The position numbers were made by a program, and so were the translations under genes. This document shows positions 61,526-64,000 of a stretch of DNA of 64,000 bases, one piece after another. Below the pieces are notes generated by a model. The model did not search any database and was not told where the DNA came from. It was given only the letters and a program-made list of their open reading frames with translations. The stretch lies in contig NZ_FOVT01000004.1 in the NCBI RefSeq assembly GCF_900115245.1, positions 186,001 to 250,000 on the forward strand, written 5' to 3'. The stretch's first letter is position 1; the number at the start of each line of letters is the position of its first letter. Source of the stretch: Mesorhizobium sp. NFR06 (lineage in GTDB: Bacteria; Pseudomonadota; Alphaproteobacteria; Rhizobiales; Rhizobiaceae).

Positions 61526-62253
61526 TGGCCGGCACAACGCTGCTCGACATCAAGGGCGTCGAGACCTACTACGGCAACATCCGGGCGCTGAACGGCGTCA
61601 ACGTGCATGTCAACCAAGGTGAGATCGTGGCGCTGATCGGCGCCAACGGCGCCGGCAAGTCGACATTGATGATGACCATTTTCGGCGCCCCCCGCGCGCG
61701 CACCGGAACCATCACGTTCTCCGGCAACGACATCACCCAGATGCCGACGCACGAGATCGCCCGCTTGCGCATCGCGCAATCGCCGGAAGGGCGGCGCATC
61801 TTTCCGCGCATGACGGTGATGGAAAACCTGCAGATGGGCGCCAGCCTCGACAATCTCAAGCACTATGACGAGGACGTCGAAAAGGTGTTCACGCTGTTTC
61901 CGCGACTGAAAGAGCGCATCGCCCAGCGTGGCGGCACGCTGTCGGGCGGCGAGCAGCAGATGCTGTCGATCGGGCGCGCGCTGATGGCCCGGCCGAAGCT
62001 GCTGCTTCTCGACGAGCCGTCGCTGGGTCTCGCGCCGCTGATCGTCAAGCAGATCTTCGACGCCATCCGCGAGCTCAACAGGACCCAGGGCCTGACGGTT
62101 TTCCTGGTCGAGCAGAACGCCTTCGGGGCGCTCAAGCTCGCCACGCGCGGCTATGTCATGGTCAACGGCAATGTGACGATGAGCGGCACCGGCAAGGAAC
62201 TGCTCGCCAATCCGGAAGTGCGCGCCGCCTATCTCGAAGGCGGACATCACTGA
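61525..62253 (+). CDS. livF: Branched-chain amino acid ABC transporter ATPase LivF
   Basis: 242 aa with Walker A IGANGAGKSTLM, signature LSGGEQQMLSIGRALMARP and Walker B LLLLDEPSLGLAP. SPEGRRIFPRMTVMENLQMG is typical of LivF. No extension, unlike LivG. The ATG overlaps the livG stop, and the next gene starts 14 bases after its own stop. Confidence 0.97.
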
Positions 62254-62267
62254 GAGAGGTCTTCATC

Positions 62268-62615
62268 ATGCAGGGTATCATCTACGAAGAAGCCTCGATC
62301 TGGCATTTTCTCTTCGTCACCGGGCTGCTCGGCGGCGGGGCCGCATGGATGACGGGCAAAGCCGTGGCCCAGACTTGGGGCACTCACGTTCGGCTGTTCC
62401 TGTACATGCTCGGCCTCGGCATCGGGGTGAGGTTCATCCACCATGCGCTGTTCGAAGGCACGATGTTCTCGCTGCACTACTATGTCGTCGACACCATCGT
62501 GCTGATGGTATTGGGCTTCCTCGGCTATCAATACACGCGCACCAACCAGATGGTCACACAGTATAATTGGCTCTACGAAAGAGCTTCCTTATTGAGCTGG
62601 AAACCGAAAGCCTGA
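62268..62615 (+). CDS. Small membrane protein associated with the liv operon
   Basis: 115 aa with about three hydrophobic segments (FLFVTGLLGGGAAWMTG, VRLFLYMLGLGIGVRFI, YVVDTIVLMVLGFLGYQ). It sits between livF and the substrate-binding gene on the same strand, so it is probably co-transcribed. Homologues in the same position are known in rhizobia (uncharacterised DUF6867 type, from memory). Function unknown. Confidence 0.8.
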   Translation: MQGIIYEEASIWHFLFVTGLLGGGAAWMTGKAVAQTWGTHVRLFLYMLGLGIGVRFIHHALFEGTMFSLHYYVVDTIVLMVLGFLGYQYTRTNQMVTQYNWLYERASLLSWKPKA

Positions 62616-62697
62616 GGTTCATGATTAACGTCGTTTCAGCGATGAATCGGCGTGACAAGTGCCTGAAAATCGGCATTCTATGCTTTCTGCGATAAGG

Positions 62698-62732
62698 GTG
62701 GGCATCGCATGAAAGTATCATCCACGCCCACT
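62698..62732 (+). other. Leader hairpin before the substrate-binding gene
   Basis: GTGGGC and GCCCAC are inverted across about 23 bases, with the ribosome-binding site GGGAGCG just after. In ABC operons such hairpins between membrane and receptor genes may stabilise the receptor mRNA; this is inference. Confidence 0.3.
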
Positions 62733-62752
62733 CCGTAAATGGGAGCGTTTCA

Positions 62753-63868
62753 ATGAAAAAATCACTCTTGTCCGCCGTGGCGCTGACCGCGTTCATCGCG
62801 TTCAGCGGCAGCGCGTGGGCCGACATCCTGATCGGCGTCGCCGGTCCGATCACTGGCCCGAACGCCGCCTTCGGCGCGCAGCTGCAGAAGGGCGCGGAAC
62901 AGGCGGTCGCCGACATCAACGCGGCGGGCGGCATCAACGGCCAGCAGCTCAAGCTCGAGATCGGCGACGACGTCTCCGACCCCAAGCAGGGCATTTCGGT
63001 TGCCAACAAGTTCGTCGCCGACGGCGTCAAGTTCGTCGACGGCCACTTCAATTCGGGCGTGACCATCCCCGCGTCGGAAGTCTACGCCGAGAATGGCATC
63101 CTTGTTATGACGCCGGCCGCGACCAATCCGAAGCTCACCGAGCGTGGCCTGTGGAACACCTTCCGTACCTGCGGCCGTGACGACCAGCAGGGCAAGGTGG
63201 CCGGCGACTACATCGCCAAGAACTTCAAGGACGCCAAGATCGCCATCATCCACGACAAGACGCCTTACGGCCAGGGCCTCGCGGACGAGACCAAGAAGAA
63301 CCTGAACGCCAACGGCACCAAGGAAGTGATGTATGAAGGCGTGAACGTCGGCGACAAGGACTTCTCGGCCCTCATCGCCAAGATGAAGGAAAACGGCGTC
63401 ACGCTGATCTACTGGGGCGGTCTGCACACCGAAGCCGGCCTGATCATCCGTCAGTCGGCCGACCAGGGCCTGAAGGCGCCGCTGTTCTCGGGCGACGGCA
63501 TCGTCTCCAACGAACTGGCCTCGATCGCCGGCGACGCGGTTGCCGGCACGCTCAACACCTTCGCTCCGGATCCGCGCAAGAATCCGGCCGCCAAGGAAGT
63601 GGTGGAGAAGTTCCGTGCCGCGGGCTTCGAGCCGGAAGCCTACACGCTCTACTCCTATGCCGCCGTGCAGATCATCGCCCAGGCCATCGCCAAGACCGGC
63701 TCGGCTGACGACGCGCAGAAGGTTGCGGAGACGATCAAGGCCAACACCTGGAAGACGGCCATCGGCGACATCGGCTACGACGCCAAGGGCGACATCACCC
63801 GTCCGGACTACGTCGTGTACGAATGGAAGAAGGGCGACGACGGCAAGTACAGCTACTTCGAAAAATAA
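62753..63868 (+). CDS. livJ: Branched-chain amino acid ABC transporter substrate-binding protein
   Basis: 371 aa periplasmic receptor. Signal peptide [20 protein letters not shown] followed by [20 protein letters not shown], the typical Leu/Ile/Val-binding N-terminus. [20 protein letters not shown] and the rest match the LivJ/LivK family. It lies last in the operon and is followed by a strong terminator. Ligand could be branched-chain or other amino acids. Confidence 0.96.
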   Translation: MKKSLLSAVALTAFIAFSGSAWADILIGVAGPITGPNAAFGAQLQKGAEQAVADINAAGGINGQQLKLEIGDDVSDPKQGISVANKFVADGVKFVDGHFNSGVTIPASEVYAENGILVMTPAATNPKLTERGLWNTFRTCGRDDQQGKVAGDYIAKNFKDAKIAIIHDKTPYGQGLADETKKNLNANGTKEVMYEGVNVGDKDFSALIAKMKENGVTLIYWGGLHTEAGLIIRQSADQGLKAPLFSGDGIVSNELASIAGDAVAGTLNTFAPDPRKNPAAKEVVEKFRAAGFEPEAYTLYSYAAVQIIAQAIAKTGSADDAQKVAETIKANTWKTAIGDIGYDAKGDITRPDYVVYEWKKGDDGKYSYFEK

Positions 63869-63897
63869 GCCGGCAAACTCAAGCCGACTTGCAACGG

Positions 63898-63927
63898 ATG
63901 CCCGGCGCGTGCGCCGGGCATTTTTCT
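63898..63927 (+). terminator. Terminator after the liv operon
   Basis: An 11-bp perfect stem ATGCCCGGCGC / GCGCCGGGCAT with a two-base GT loop, or larger loop after breathing, followed by TTTTTC. It ends the liv transcript. The remaining bases to the window end carry no feature that I can support. Confidence 0.9.
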
Positions 63928-64000
63928 TTGCGGGACCGTGGCACACCGCAAAGCTCCACGCCGAGCCCGCGAAGACGCCTCCACCACCCTGCCGCAGAGC

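Overview
This window looks like chromosomal DNA of a Rhizobiales alphaproteobacterium, most probably Mesorhizobium or a close relative. It is GC-rich, and it carries an alphaproteobacterial atpHAGDC operon whose beta subunit has an Ala/Lys/Pro-rich N-terminal tail. It also has the gene orders rplU-rpmA...obgE-proB-proA-nadD and rsfS-rlmH-envC-ctpA-yibQ-rppH, several TRAP/ABC solute-uptake operons, and several families of intergenic palindromic elements of the kind scattered through Mesorhizobium genomes. The genus is inference from sequence character and synteny; no database was searched.

Layout. 0.1-5.3 kb: F1 ATP synthase genes, with a heptad-based inverted repeat between atpD and atpC. 5.4-6.4 kb: a signal peptidase I homologue with Gln where the catalytic Lys is expected. 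6.4-15.2 kb: a hexuronate/unsaturated-uronate catabolic cluster (mannitol-dehydrogenase-family reductase, uxaC, TRAP dctPQM, FCD-type GntR regulator, kduI, kduD, kdgF). 15.3-18.1 kb: LysE-type exporter and recQ. 18.1-22.5 kb: accessory stretch with a frameshifted DUF1186/SEC-C gene, a peroxiredoxin coupled to a small secreted protein with an apparent CTG start, small membrane and hypothetical genes, and a HEPN-like protein next to tRNA-Ser(CGA). 23.0-38.9 kb: housekeeping block (rplU, rpmA, GNAT, endonuclease-family gene, obgE, proB, proA, nadD, MFS, mscS, rsfS, rlmH, envC, ctpA, yibQ, rppH). 39.3-43.8 kb: alr, a small AT-richer patch with an IS remnant, two coupled Rnk/GreA-like genes, and dadA. 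44.0-47.3 kb: a translationally coupled pair of exported lipid-hydrolase-like genes (PLA2-like, then PLD-like) opposite a secreted protein. 47.7-51.7 kb: LysR and mmsA, then two tandem paralogous secreted proteins. 51.7-57.2 kb: hydroxyproline-type catabolism (GntR, DHDPS-family deaminase, FAD oxidoreductase, proline-racemase-family epimerase), a LysR gene and an orphan ectoine-synthase homologue. 57.6-63.9 kb: a branched-chain amino acid ABC operon (livH, livM, livG, livF, a small membrane protein, livJ).

How the parts work together. The uronate cluster forms a nearly complete route: TRAP uptake, isomerisation by UxaC and KduI (helped by KdgF), then reduction by the UxuB-like enzyme and KduD to 2-keto-3-deoxygluconate. 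A perfect 6-3-6 palindrome in the divergent promoter is a natural operator for the local GntR regulator. The hydroxyproline cluster epimerises, oxidises and deaminates hydroxyproline. alr and dadA convert L-alanine to pyruvate through D-alanine.

The least conventional signals are: (1) a near-identical helix-hairpin-helix module attached through Ala/Lys linkers to two unrelated proteins, ribosomal protein L21 and the ABC ATPase LivG; (2) the coupled PLA2-like/PLD-like pair; (3) the LepB homologue lacking its catalytic lysine; (4) three copies of a ~0.2 kb element with ~22-bp terminal inverted repeats and a reshuffled interior; (5) three paired inverted-repeat elements with a conserved core; (6) an orphan EctC homologue. 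I found no CRISPR array, prophage, intact insertion sequence or recognisable anti-phage locus.
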